Below are positions 34,549 to 43,478 of a DNA stretch of 64,000 nucleotides, piece after piece. Position 1 is the first letter of the stretch, and every line of letters starts with the position of its first letter. Under the pieces are notes generated by a model. That model saw only the letters and a list, made by a program, of their open reading frames with translations. It was not told the origin of the DNA and made no database searches. A program made the translations under genes and the position numbers. The DNA comes from an uncultured Halieaceae bacterium. Lineage in GTDB: Bacteria; Pseudomonadota; Gammaproteobacteria; Pseudomonadales; Halieaceae. The stretch lies in assembly GCA_938074045.1 (NCBI GenBank), contig CALJGI010000020.1, positions 1 to 64,000 on the forward strand. The letters run 5' to 3'.

Positions 34549-36798
34549 ATGAATGAATTATCCACCACGGAAACAATCCGACGCACATGTCCCACCTGTG
34601 AGGCATGTTGTGGGCTCATTGTCGAGGTGGATCGAACCAATAACAGTATTGTGTCGATCAAGGGTGATCCGGATGACACTCGCTCACAGGGCTATGTGTG
34701 CGCGAAATCGCAAGTTTTCAATCATGTTTACGAAGATCCGCAACGCCTGCGACAGCCAGTACTTAAAACTGCAGAGGGTTGGCAGCCAATAGGCTGGAAT
34801 GAAGCGCTGGCAATGGTCGCCAACAAATTCAGAGGAATTATTGAAGCACACGGCAAAGATGCCCTGGGTATTTATGTAGGCAATCCTCTGGGTCATGATT
34901 TTGCCGCGGGTATTTATCTGCAATCGCTCATGGCTGTGGTCAACACCGAACGGTTTTTCTCCGCTGGCACTGTTGACCAGCATCCGCAACAGTTGGTGTG
35001 CTGGGGGCTGTTGGGTCATGAATGGCTGTTTCCCGTGCCAGATCTGCATCGCACTGATTTGTTTATATGCATGGGCGCTAATCCAGTGGTTTCTCAGGGA
35101 AGTATTCTGGGTACACCTGATATTGAAAAAACCTTGCGTGACCTTCAGGAAAGAGGAGGGCGTTGCGTCGTCATAGACCCGCGTCATAGCGAGACGGCGG
35201 CTTTGGCTGACCAACACATCTTCATCAGGCCGGGTACAGACGCCTGGTTTCTTCTTTCATTTGCCCATGTGCTGGTTGAGCAGAAGGCAGTGGATACTGG
35301 CCACGTTGCCGACAATATTGACAATCTGAACGCATTTATTGAGTTGGTACAGGATTTCCCACCGGAAAAAACTGCTTCGGTAACCGGAGTTGATGCGGCG
35401 GCATTGCGCGAGTTGGCTGTGCGCTACGCCCAGACAAATCGAGCCGCATTGTATGGTCGTATTGGGCTTTGCACCCAGGAATTCGGGCTGGTTTCGCATT
35501 GGTTACTGATGGTGATCAGCCTGATAAGCGGAAAGTTCGATACCGCTGGAGGCATGATGATGGCCACGGCACCCACCGGTGGCAGTGGTCCGGGTGTAAC
35601 CGGGGAAGTAAAACCGTACGGGCGTTGGAAGTCCCGCAAATCTGGTGTCCCTGAAACCTGTGGTGAGTTGCCAGCCTCGCTGCTGACTGAGGAAATTACT
35701 GCCAGCGGTGAAGAAATCAGGGGTTTGCTGACCATCTGTGGTAATCCGGTGTTGTCGGTACCCGGAGGCCGACAGCTCAGAGATGCACTGTCATCAGTGG
35801 ATTTTATAGTCTCACTTGATATTTATATCAACGAAACTACCAGTTGTGCAGACCTGATATTGCCCAGCTCAGTGCACCCCGAGCACAGTAATATTGATGT
35901 GACCTTTCAAAACTTTGCCACGCGAAATTTTGCTTCCTACTCGCCGCGTCTGCTCGAACCAGAAGCCGGAGTGCGGGATCTGGGTGACATTATCCTGGAT
36001 ATTGCGGCGCGCCTCTCTGGATTGGAGGCTGCCCAGTTGGATGAATTCATCCTGGCGGGTATGATTGACACGGTTGTAAAGCGCGGAGAAGACAGTGGGT
36101 ATCAACTGTCAGCCGAACGCATCCGTGATCAGTGTGACGGTGACACCTCCGCAGAGACCTACGCTGATCTTCTGATGCGCTCAGGGCCATATGGCGACTG
36201 GTTTGGTGCTGAACCGGATGGCCTGTCACTGGCCTCATTGAAGGTCCATCCCCAGGCGACGATTGACCTGGGAGCACTGCAACAGCGCTTGCCGGGGATA
36301 TTGCGAACGCCGGGGCAGCGCATAGATTTGATGCATGAGCTGTTTACACTGGATCTGCCCCGCTTGAACAAGCGCTTCGAAGAACTGCTGGCACAGGATA
36401 GTTCCGACAAGGGAAAAATGCTGTTAGTCGGTCGTCGGCACATTCGAGATATGAATTCCTGGTTACACAATTTACGGGCCTACGTGCGGGGTCGAAACCG
36501 TTGTACGCTCAAGATACATCCCGACGACGCCCGCGCACTCTACCTGCAGGAAGGGGTGTTGGCTGCGGTTCGTGGCGAAGCAGGTACCGTTGAGTTGCCT
36601 GTAGAAGTTACCGCTGAAATGATGCCCGGAGTGGTGAGTATTCCCCACGGTTTCGGGCATTTGTATGAAGGCTGCGAACAAGATATCGCTGCTGCATCTG
36701 CAGGTGTCAGCTGTAATGATATTATCGGTACGGGCCTGGACATCGCCTCCAGTACTTGTGTGGTCAATGGTGTACCAGTGACAGTGTGCCGGGCCTGA
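34549..36798 (+). CDS. Molybdopterin oxidoreductase (formate dehydrogenase-like, stand-alone)
   Basis: Mo/W-bis-MGD enzyme of the DMSO-reductase superfamily. The N-terminal [4Fe-4S] site is Cys14-x2-Cys17-x3-Cys21, with the fourth Cys at 51 (GYVCAKS). It is followed by LRQPVLKT and the pterin domains (LFICMGANPV, VVIDPRHSETAALADQHIFI with the RPGTDAWF segment) and a C-terminal cofactor-binding domain (VSIPHGFGH). No twin-arginine signal is visible, so it should be cytoplasmic. AGGAG is 8 bases before the ATG. No electron-transfer subunit gene is adjacent, which is odd; a ferredoxin- or separately encoded partner must be assumed. Substrate unknown. Confidence 0.88.
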   Translation: MNELSTTETIRRTCPTCEACCGLIVEVDRTNNSIVSIKGDPDDTRSQGYVCAKSQVFNHVYEDPQRLRQPVLKTAEGWQPIGWNEALAMVANKFRGIIEAHGKDALGIYVGNPLGHDFAAGIYLQSLMAVVNTERFFSAGTVDQHPQQLVCWGLLGHEWLFPVPDLHRTDLFICMGANPVVSQGSILGTPDIEKTLRDLQERGGRCVVIDPRHSETAALADQHIFIRPGTDAWFLLSFAHVLVEQKAVDTGHVADNIDNLNAFIELVQDFPPEKTASVTGVDAAALRELAVRYAQTNRAALYGRIGLCTQEFGLVSHWLLMVISLISGKFDTAGGMMMATAPTGGSGPGVTGEVKPYGRWKSRKSGVPETCGELPASLLTEEITASGEEIRGLLTICGNPVLSVPGGRQLRDALSSVDFIVSLDIYINETTSCADLILPSSVHPEHSNIDVTFQNFATRNFASYSPRLLEPEAGVRDLGDIILDIAARLSGLEAAQLDEFILAGMIDTVVKRGEDSGYQLSAERIRDQCDGDTSAETYADLLMRSGPYGDWFGAEPDGLSLASLKVHPQATIDLGALQQRLPGILRTPGQRIDLMHELFTLDLPRLNKRFEELLAQDSSDKGKMLLVGRRHIRDMNSWLHNLRAYVRGRNRCTLKIHPDDARALYLQEGVLAAVRGEAGTVELPVEVTAEMMPGVVSIPHGFGHLYEGCEQDIAAASAGVSCNDIIGTGLDIASSTCVVNGVPVTVCRA

Positions 36799-36963
36799 CA
36801 ATGGCCAACATGCAAGGATCCCTTGAGTGCGCAGATCGAATTCTGCGGACAATGCATGTATTTGTACCTGCACCAGTGTTTTGTCTGGAATTCACCACCA
36901 GTTTTGGCCCGTTTCCACTGGTGATGTTTTAATGGTTTAAAACGCAGTAGCTGGAGAAGCAAT

Positions 36964-37728
36964 ATGGGAAGATACGCTATTACGGGGGGCGCGTCTGGAA
37001 TAGGTGCGGCGCTGCTGTCCAGTTTGGTAGACGCCGGTCACAGCGTTATAAATATAGACATTCGTGATGCCGACCTAATCGCAGACCTGACCACAGAAGA
37101 AGGGCGGCAGGGGGCTATTACTGGCGTGTTGGAACTCGCACCCGATGGTCTGGATGGATTTGTCCCGCTCGCCGGGATTGCAGGTGGAGCCGCCACTGGG
37201 CGAGTCATTACAGCATTGAATTACTTTGGTACTGTTCGTCTCATTGAGGGTTTGCGTGGGGCGTTGGCGAAAAATTCTGGTGCCATCGTAATCTTGTCTT
37301 CCAATTCCGCTCCCATGGAAGTAGGTGGAGAGGCGCTGGTGAGCAGTTTGCTGGCAGACAAGGAGTCAGCCGCGCTGGAAGTTGCAGATACTATCGCCGA
37401 AGGCACTCACTACATGCTTACCAAAAGAGCGCTGGTGTTCTGGATGCAGCGGAACTGTATGGACTACAGTCGTGCTGGAATCAGAATGAATGCAGTTGCT
37501 CCCGGACCTGTGTTGACACCTATGACGGAGCCCTTATTCAAGAGTGAGGAATACGCGCCGATCATGCAGGGATTACTCGATGCCACTCCCATTAATCGTG
37601 CGGCGCAGCCTGAGGAAGTTTCATCGGTTATTGAATTTTTGTTGAGCTCCAATGCCTCTTATGTCAATGGATCTTTGCTGTTCCTCGATGGGGGTTATGA
37701 CGCCAATACTCGACAGAATCACATCTAG
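36964..37728 (+). CDS. SDR, 3-alpha-hydroxysteroid dehydrogenase/carbonyl reductase-like
   Basis: SDR closely following the Comamonas HsdA layout from memory: ITGGASGIGAALLSSLVDAG, IDIRDADLIADLTTEEGR, LNYFGTVRLIEGL, Ser in ILSSNSAP, and Tyr/Lys in HYMLTKRAL. The end is SYVNGSLLFLDGGYDA. A lid insertion (LADKESAALEVADTIAEGT) is as in HsdA. It probably oxidises or reduces a hydroxysteroid or a similar bulky alcohol. It lies 165 bases after the molybdopterin enzyme on the same strand; the spacer between shows nothing clear. A strong hairpin follows. Confidence 0.88.
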   Translation: MGRYAITGGASGIGAALLSSLVDAGHSVINIDIRDADLIADLTTEEGRQGAITGVLELAPDGLDGFVPLAGIAGGAATGRVITALNYFGTVRLIEGLRGALAKNSGAIVILSSNSAPMEVGGEALVSSLLADKESAALEVADTIAEGTHYMLTKRALVFWMQRNCMDYSRAGIRMNAVAPGPVLTPMTEPLFKSEEYAPIMQGLLDATPINRAAQPEEVSSVIEFLLSSNASYVNGSLLFLDGGYDANTRQNHI

Positions 37729-37735
37729 AACTGAA

Positions 37736-37765
37736 GGGGGAACTCGTCCTGTCCGAGTTCCCCCC
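37736..37765. terminator. Strong bidirectional hairpin terminator
   Basis: Arms GGGGGAACTCG (37736-37746) and CGAGTTCCCCC (37754-37764) are perfectly complementary over 11 bp around a 7-base loop, between the convergent SDR and UrcA genes. A short T run follows at 37770-37774 on the plus strand. It can serve both directions. Confidence 0.8.
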
Positions 37766-37788
37766 ACGTGTTTTGCAGTATGGTGGTG

Positions 37789-38127
37789 TCACCCTAGATG
37801 GATGGCGGAGATGCTGGCGTTGTTGATTTTTTCGATAGCGCGATCAAGCGCTTTCTCGACACACACCTTGGTATTCCGTGACTGGTGCAGTGAGCCGGGC
37901 TCGCGGATATGTGGTGAGCCACAGGCTGATTCCGCAGCACGGTTGAGACGTTGGTAGAATTTTTCCCGTGCTTCAGTATCTGACAAATCTTCCATGGTGT
38001 AGGGAACCCGGACCACATCAGGCTGTTCAGCCTGAAAACTGGCATGTGAGTTCAGTGAGGCCAGGGAGATTGCCAGTGTTATGGCGCCGGTGAAATAAGT
38101 ACATGTATTCATAGTAATCATCCTCAA
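37789..38127 (-). CDS. UrcA family protein
   Basis: Small exported protein of the UrcA family, function unknown. A signal peptide ends near residue 30 (LNSHA/SFQ). The mature part has the family pattern: VPYTMEDLSDTEAREKFYQR, LNRAAESACG, and a second Cys in TKVCVEKALDRAIEKIN; the two cysteines probably form a disulfide. Start: ATG at 38127, with further ATGs at 38121 and 38112 possible. It is isolated, with a shared terminator downstream and a 170-base spacer to the next gene upstream. UrcA proteins are common in alpha- and gammaproteobacteria with carbohydrate or lipid catabolism. Confidence 0.82.
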   Translation of the reverse strand: MRMITMNTCTYFTGAITLAISLASLNSHASFQAEQPDVVRVPYTMEDLSDTEAREKFYQRLNRAAESACGSPHIREPGSLHQSRNTKVCVEKALDRAIEKINNASISAIHLG

Positions 38128-38297
38128 GTTGATATTGGGCGTGACCCACCTTGTTGTGAGTCACAACTATGAAGACGCTGGGAGAACAGTTTGGTTCTGC
38201 AGCTGGACGTGATTAGCGATGAAGTGCCGGTTTTGTGCGTTGAGTAGCAAGCTCTGCGATACTTGTCAGGTGCATGAACGCTCTTCATGGGGGTAGC

Positions 38298-38891
38298 ATG
38301 GCTTCACAGATAGAACTGGATCGAGTCATCCTGCGAGCGCGGAAGTGCCGCCTGTGCGAGCCTGATCTTCCCCTGGGAGCAAGGCCGATTATTGCAGCCC
38401 ACAGTGAAGCGCGGATATTACTGGTCGGACAGGCGCCGGGCACCCGCGTTCACGAAACGGGGGTAGCCTGGAATGATGCGAGTGGCGAAAGGATGCGGCA
38501 GTGGTTGTCTGTCGATGCCGATACGTTTTACGATCCACGCCAGTTTGCGATCATCCCTATGGGGTTTTGCTATCCGGGGCGAGGACGCTCGGGTGACAAT
38601 CCACCGCGGCCTGAATGTGCTCCGCTCTGGCATGATTTGCTGCTGGAACAGTTGCCCGATATCAGACTGACGCTGCTGGTTGGACAATATGCGCAGGCGC
38701 GTTACCTGACAACTGGTAAAGGAAAGAACCTGACCGAAACGGTGAGGAGCTGGGAAGAATCCTCCAAAGGTATTTTTCCACTGCCCCATCCCAGTCCGCG
38801 CAATAATGTTTGGTTGCGCAAGAACCCGTGGTTTGAACGGGACCTGGTGCCTGCGCTGCGCAGGTGTGTTGAGCAAGCCCTTAAAAGTTAA
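38298..38891 (+). CDS. Uracil-DNA glycosylase family protein
   Basis: UDG-superfamily protein of about 200 residues. It has the N-terminal ARKCRLCEPDLPLGARPI, the water-activating/Pro-rich loop LLVGQAPGTRVHETGVAW, and the C-terminal motif PLPHPSPRNNVWLRKNPWF. Four-Cys Fe-S ligation as in family 4/5 UDGs is not seen (only CRLC at the front). I use the ATG at 38298, which has GGGGGTAGC upstream. Members of this subgroup are often annotated as uracil-DNA glycosylase-like proteins without proven activity. The PLP enzyme gene starts 7 bases after its stop. Confidence 0.83.
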   Translation: MASQIELDRVILRARKCRLCEPDLPLGARPIIAAHSEARILLVGQAPGTRVHETGVAWNDASGERMRQWLSVDADTFYDPRQFAIIPMGFCYPGRGRSGDNPPRPECAPLWHDLLLEQLPDIRLTLLVGQYAQARYLTTGKGKNLTETVRSWEESSKGIFPLPHPSPRNNVWLRKNPWFERDLVPALRRCVEQALKS

Positions 38892-38898
38892 TCAAACT

Positions 38899-39822
38899 AT
38901 GCACATATCTGCGGAACAATTTTTGGTACCCATTGATCTTGCCGCTTTTGGGATCAGTACCGCGACACGCCTGTATGTGGCTCGTCTGGATCTGCTTGAT
39001 GATATCGCCCCAGGCAATAAGCGCTTCAAACTGGCTCCGCATCTGCAATGTGCCCGAGAAAGTGGAAAATCCGGATTGCTCAGTTTTGGAGGCTGTTGGT
39101 CAAATCATCTGCATGCTTTGGCGAACGTTGGAGCTGCGGCCGGGTTTCGCACACACGCCATGGTTCGGGGTGAGAGAGTCGCTGCGCTTAGTCAAACCCT
39201 GCTGGACATGGAGCGCTCAGGTATGGCGCTTGAGTTTGTTGATCGAACGACTTATCGGCGTCGCAATGACCAGGACTATCTGGACGAGGTGAGAAAGCGC
39301 TACCCAGACTACTGGGTAATTCCGGAAGGGGGTGCCAGCCTTGTGGGTGCGCGGGGATGTGCCGCTATTGCTGGATTAATACAGCGCTATTGTCCCGACG
39401 TGCAGATAGTGGCTGCCGCCTGTGGTACGGGCACCACTGTGGCAGGGCTCGTATCGGCGGGAATGTGCGAGGTCCGGGGCTATTCTGTCTTGCGTGACGG
39501 CGGAAGCATTGCAAAACGAGTACGCGAGTTCCTGCAGGAAATGTGTTTGGTCGAGGAGGCAAACTGGAGCATTCAGTCCAACGCACATGGGGGCGGCTAC
39601 GCCAGACTACCTGATGCGTACCGGGAATTTTTGCTGCGCTTTGAGCACATCACTGGCATTCCGCTGGATCCTGTATATACAGTGAAGATGCTCGTGGGGT
39701 TGTTGGAAGATATTGAGTACAGCAGGTGCGGAGACGCCAAATGTATTGTTGCTTTGCATGGCGGTGGTATGCAGGGGCGAAGAGGATTTACGTCACTCCC
39801 GCCAGCCAGTTATCTGGAGTGA
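38899..39822 (+). CDS. PLP-dependent ACC deaminase/D-cysteine desulfhydrase family protein
   Basis: Fold type II PLP enzyme that breaks down a small amino acid. The PLP-lysine region is PGNKRFKLAPHL (Lys41/Lys44), followed by FGGCWSNHLHALA for carboxylate binding, YWVIPEGGASLVGARGC, and the phosphate-binding CGTGTTVAG. The ATG at 38899 is chosen because upstream in-frame codons lie inside the UDG gene. At 308 residues it is slightly short for ACC deaminase. True ACC deaminase, D-cysteine desulfhydrase, or another activity cannot be separated from sequence. Its 3' end overlaps the convergent DUF1853 gene by 35 bases. Confidence 0.85.
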   Translation: MHISAEQFLVPIDLAAFGISTATRLYVARLDLLDDIAPGNKRFKLAPHLQCARESGKSGLLSFGGCWSNHLHALANVGAAAGFRTHAMVRGERVAALSQTLLDMERSGMALEFVDRTTYRRRNDQDYLDEVRKRYPDYWVIPEGGASLVGARGCAAIAGLIQRYCPDVQIVAAACGTGTTVAGLVSAGMCEVRGYSVLRDGGSIAKRVREFLQEMCLVEEANWSIQSNAHGGGYARLPDAYREFLLRFEHITGIPLDPVYTVKMLVGLLEDIEYSRCGDAKCIVALHGGGMQGRRGFTSLPPASYLE

Positions 39823-40711
39823 CAAAAAGCCGCCGGTCAGGCCTGATCCAGCCGTCTTCTTGTTCGCAAAGTACCAGAAGTTGAGGTCGTCCGGTAGATT
39901 GAATTTCCATCTCCAGATCCCTGAGTAAGGTAGCATGATTATGGTTGCGGGAGTCGAACTGATCCGGTCTGGCGCTGATCCATTCACTGCGGTTTAGTAA
40001 TTGCCAATTTTCCGCTGAACTTACATCTTCAATAAAGTCACGCAGTCGCATCCAGGTGTGTACCTGTTCCTGGTCTGCGATGACACTCGGCAGTGGCCTG
40101 GAGTTATACTGCGACCGAAACAACCAGCCCCGAAAAATCATCGCCTTCCGGTACTCAGAAGTGCCTGCCTTGACCAGTACATTGGTCCCGGCGGTCGTAC
40201 TTCCCAGCTCCAGTTGATGTTCAATCATGTGCTGCACTTTTCTTTGCAGTGAATCCTTGCCGTCGGGACCAATCCAGTAGGAATCTAACTCCTGCGTTGG
40301 TTCGGGTATCTGCAGGTAGTACTTGAGAGCCAGTTCCAGATGGTATGTCTCTCCATCGATCCTGTCTTCGACGAGGAGATCAAATTCACCGAGAGTTGAT
40401 CCTTTGTCGCGCACCGGCAAATTTGATGCCAGCACAGCGAAATTGTGGTCATGCTGAAAGAAAAATGACCATAATCTCTCGAATCTGATTCCCAGCCGCT
40501 GTGAGTTTCGAGACGCCAACCACTCCAACAGCGGTGCGGGATAGCTGTCCAGTTCCTGCAGCCATTCTTTTCTCTCGGGTGTGAGGAGAACATGAAAATC
40601 AATGATTTCATCTGTGTCTGACTGGTAATCACCAACGCGTATCAATGGGGGCGAGAAGCAGGCCCAGGCCAGTTGTTGTACCGCTGGATTATTGAGTGTT
40701 AAACAGTCCAT
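39788..40711 (-). CDS. DUF1853 family protein
   Basis: Conserved protein of unknown function, about 300 residues, soluble. Family signature: LGIRFERLWSFFFQHDHNF, then STLGEFDLLVED, YHLELALKYYLQ, the YWIGPDGKD block and LQRKVQHMIEHQLELG. The spacing of Glu/Asp in GEFDLL and the ELALK motif resembles a PD-(D/E)xK nuclease core, but this is my inference. It is divergent from nadK with 65 bases between, an arrangement also found in Pseudomonas as I recall. Confidence 0.85.
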   Translation of the reverse strand: MDCLTLNNPAVQQLAWACFSPPLIRVGDYQSDTDEIIDFHVLLTPERKEWLQELDSYPAPLLEWLASRNSQRLGIRFERLWSFFFQHDHNFAVLASNLPVRDKGSTLGEFDLLVEDRIDGETYHLELALKYYLQIPEPTQELDSYWIGPDGKDSLQRKVQHMIEHQLELGSTTAGTNVLVKAGTSEYRKAMIFRGWLFRSQYNSRPLPSVIADQEQVHTWMRLRDFIEDVSSAENWQLLNRSEWISARPDQFDSRNHNHATLLRDLEMEIQSTGRPQLLVLCEQEDGWIRPDRRLFVTPDNWLAGVT

Positions 40712-40776
40712 GTGTAGACGTGACTTAAGTAGAGTGTGACTATACTATCAGGAGCCGTTTGAGTAATGGATAGGGC

Positions 40777-41661
40777 ATGAATCAGCAATTCAGTCGCATT
40801 GGCCTCATAGGACGTGGCCAGAACGAGCAGTTTCGTGAATCATTGCAGCGCCTGGTGACTCTGATCACCAATCGCGGGCAGCCGCTGCTGGTCGAGAGCG
40901 CGCTGGCGGATCTGCTACCCGAGGGGAACGTACCTGCTTGCAACAGGATGGAAATTGGCGACTCTTCAGATCTCGTGATTGTTCTGGGGGGCGACGGCAG
41001 CATGTTGAGTGCTGCCCGGGATCTCGCACATCATCAGGTTCCCCTTCTGGGGGTTAATCGTGGACGATTGGGATTCCTGACGGATGTATCGCCGGACGAA
41101 ATCGAAGATCAGGTGTCAGCTGTTCTTAATGGGCAGTACAAAATGGAAGAGCGGTTTCTTTTGGACGTCGAAGTCTTACAGGGAGAGCAGGTTGTTGACA
41201 CCGCTGGTGCTCTGAATGATGTAGTTGTCAGTTCTGGTACCACAGCACGTATGATGGAATTTGATCTCAGTGTTAACGATGTATTTGTCTATCGACAGCG
41301 GGCGGATGGCATGATTGTTTCTACCCCGACCGGCAGCACAGCATATTCCATGTCCGGGGGAGGTCCCATCATGCATCCTTCGCTGGATGCAATTCTTCTC
41401 TTGCCAATGTATCCGCATACCCTGAGTAGTCGGCCCATTGTTATAGATGGTAATAGCGACATTCGAATCACCATCGGTGAACACGACAGTGACAGTATCC
41501 CGGTAACCTGTGATGGTCAGGACAAGCTTAACGTCTCGGCTGGCAATGTTGTTCGAATCAATAAAAAGAACGATAAACTGTTTCTGGTGCACCCTCAGGG
41601 GCATGATTTTTACGCCAGCTGTCGGGACAAGCTAAGCTGGAGCAGTAGTCTGGTCCATTGA
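40777..41661 (+). CDS. nadK: NAD kinase
   Basis: Phosphorylates NAD+ to NADP+ with ATP. The hallmark GGDG lies at residues 71-74 (VIVLGGDGSMLSAAR), followed by GVNRGRLGFLTD, LNDVVVSSG, and the second signature DGMIVSTPTGSTAYSMSGGG. HTLSSRPIVI completes the family pattern. The length of 294 residues is normal. First gene of a tightly packed run: the rhomboid start overlaps its stop by four bases. Confidence 0.97.
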   Translation: MNQQFSRIGLIGRGQNEQFRESLQRLVTLITNRGQPLLVESALADLLPEGNVPACNRMEIGDSSDLVIVLGGDGSMLSAARDLAHHQVPLLGVNRGRLGFLTDVSPDEIEDQVSAVLNGQYKMEERFLLDVEVLQGEQVVDTAGALNDVVVSSGTTARMMEFDLSVNDVFVYRQRADGMIVSTPTGSTAYSMSGGGPIMHPSLDAILLLPMYPHTLSSRPIVIDGNSDIRITIGEHDSDSIPVTCDGQDKLNVSAGNVVRINKKNDKLFLVHPQGHDFYASCRDKLSWSSSLVH

Positions 41662-42320
41662 CGAGCATCAATACGCAATCAGAGTCGCCAGCCGCTGCCA
41701 CAGTGCGTTGGCGTGGCCGGCCCATTACGCTGACCCTCATAGGACTGAGCGCGCTTGGATTCCTGCTGTTTTCGGTGGATGGTGATCTGCAGTGGGTGCG
41801 GTTTTTCACCTTCACAGGTTTTCAGATCAGTGGTAACTCAATTCTTTTTGAGGAACGGCCCTGGGAGCTCTGGCGTTGGCTTACCCCGGTATTTCTGCAT
41901 TTTGGTTGGCTCCACCTGGTATTCAACAGCCTTTGGACTTGGGATCTGGGTGGCAAAATAGAGGAAACGGGGGGTGGCGCTCTGATGGCCGCTCTGGTTT
42001 TGTTAAGCGCTGTGGGATCTAATTATGCCCAATTTTTGGCAAGTGGCCCCAGTTTGTTCGGCGGCTTGTCTGGGGTCGTGTATGCCCTGTTGGGATTTTC
42101 ACTGGTCGTGCAATATGTTCTTCCTTCCTTTGGAGTTCGAAATCCACCAGCGGTTTACGTCATGATGCTGATATGGCTGCTGCTTTGTATGAGTGGTGTT
42201 ATCGAGGTACTGGGGTTTGGTGCCATCGCGAACGGAGCTCATCTCGGGGGACTGTTGCTGGGAATTGCCGCGGGTACATTGTATGCCTTGCCGAGGCGCT
42301 TTATTTCGAGGGGGACGTGA
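41658..42320 (+). CDS. Rhomboid family intramembrane serine protease
   Basis: Six-segment membrane protease cleaving transmembrane substrates. The catalytic Ser138 lies in FGGLSGVVYALLG and the His195 in NGAHLGGLLLG. The TPVFLHFGWLHLVFN segment provides His81, His86 and Asn90 as in GlpG-type proteins. The N-terminal about 20 residues are soluble. The start is TTG at 41658, whose last bases overlap the nadK stop; its own stop overlaps the next ATG as TGATG. Coupling to a housekeeping kinase does not reveal the substrate. Confidence 0.92.
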   Translation: MTSINTQSESPAAATVRWRGRPITLTLIGLSALGFLLFSVDGDLQWVRFFTFTGFQISGNSILFEERPWELWRWLTPVFLHFGWLHLVFNSLWTWDLGGKIEETGGGALMAALVLLSAVGSNYAQFLASGPSLFGGLSGVVYALLGFSLVVQYVLPSFGVRNPPAVYVMMLIWLLLCMSGVIEVLGFGAIANGAHLGGLLLGIAAGTLYALPRRFISRGT

Positions 42321-42592
42321 TGGAATTTGCGGAACTGATCAATAACCTCGATGCAGATACCTGTGATCGATTGCGGCGAGCTCTGGAACTCGGCAAGTGG
42401 CCGGATGGCCGGCTGCTGTCAAGAGATCAGAAAGAACTGTGTATGCAGGCTGTGATTGCCTTTGATCACAGACATAAAGAGTTGAAACAAAGAGTGGGTT
42501 ATATAGATCGAGGTAGCAAGGCGGAAACTTTTTCCGGGTCTGACCACGCCGAAACCTTGATCTGGCGTGAATCAGTGGATGAATCATCATGA
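42320..42592 (+). CDS. YeaC-like DUF1315 protein
   Basis: Small 90-residue soluble protein. It matches the YeaC pattern: MEFAELINNLDADTCDRLRR, ALELGKWPDGRLLSRDQK, LCMQAVIAFDH, ending in a short acidic tail. Function unknown. The ATG at 42320 overlaps the rhomboid stop. A longer in-frame reading beginning at 42173 lies inside the rhomboid gene and is not used. Confidence 0.85.
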   Translation: MEFAELINNLDADTCDRLRRALELGKWPDGRLLSRDQKELCMQAVIAFDHRHKELKQRVGYIDRGSKAETFSGSDHAETLIWRESVDESS

Positions 42593-42632
42593 TCTGGGAT
42601 GCCGCGTTCAATCGTGGATGGGAGGTTAGGTA

Positions 42633-43466
42633 ATGAGTGAGTGTCTGGCAGAAGGTAGCGTCAGCAAGATGAAGACCGCGCTGACAGGTCCAGTGGAATA
42701 TAAACTACCGATTGGAGATGAGTTAGTTCCGCTGAACGCGTTGATCGGTCACAGCTTGCAAATAGACAACCTGGGGGTGATCAATTGTATCCATTGTGGA
42801 CGCGTTACAAAAAAGAGCTTTAGTCAGGGATATTGCTATCCCTGTTTTTCATCACTTGCCCAATGCGATAGCTGCATCATGAGTCCCGAGAAATGTCATT
42901 TCGCCGCTGGTACCTGCCGGGAGCCAGAGTGGGGAGAAACCAACTGCATGATTGATCATGTGGTTTACCTGGCCAATTCTTCAGGTCTAAAAGTTGGTAT
43001 TACCCGAGGAACGCAGATTCCCACCCGCTGGGTAGACCAGGGAGCAATTCAGGCGGTGCCGGTATTGCGCGTCGCCACACGTCATCTCTCAGGTCTGGCG
43101 GAAGTTGTATTTAAAGAACATACCGCAGACCGAACCAACTGGCGCGCCATGTTAAAAGGGGAGGTTGCAGAGCTCGATATGATCGCGGAGCGGGAACGTC
43201 TGCTCAGTCTATGCGAGAACGCGCTCAAGGCATTGCAGAATGAACACGGTTTGCTCGCTGTACAGCTAGTGGCTGATGCTGATGTTATCGATATTGAGTA
43301 TCCCGTGGTAAGGCATCCGCAGAAAGTGGTCAGTTTTAATCTGGACAAGACTCCCAGTGCTGTGGGGACACTCGAAGGCATAAAAGGCCAATATTTGATG
43401 TTTGACACCGGAGTCATCAATATTCGGAAATACGGCGGTTATCGGCTGCGTTTAACCAGTCTCTAG
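42633..43466 (+). CDS. DUF2797 family protein
   Basis: Unknown function, conserved beside pepN. The N-terminal half has a zinc-ribbon-like cysteine set: CIHCGR, then YCYPCF, CDSCIMSPEKCHF and GTCREPEWGETNC. The centre, VVYLANSSGLKVGITRGTQI with RWVDQGA, resembles a GIY-YIG-like core (YLxxS...KVGIT...R). The C-terminal part is unremarkable. It follows the YeaC-like gene by 40 bases and ends 12 bases before pepN. A nucleic-acid-binding or processing role is only suggested by these motifs. Confidence 0.85.
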   Translation: MSECLAEGSVSKMKTALTGPVEYKLPIGDELVPLNALIGHSLQIDNLGVINCIHCGRVTKKSFSQGYCYPCFSSLAQCDSCIMSPEKCHFAAGTCREPEWGETNCMIDHVVYLANSSGLKVGITRGTQIPTRWVDQGAIQAVPVLRVATRHLSGLAEVVFKEHTADRTNWRAMLKGEVAELDMIAERERLLSLCENALKALQNEHGLLAVQLVADADVIDIEYPVVRHPQKVVSFNLDKTPSAVGTLEGIKGQYLMFDTGVINIRKYGGYRLRLTSL

Positions 43467-43478
43467 ACGGAAATAAAT

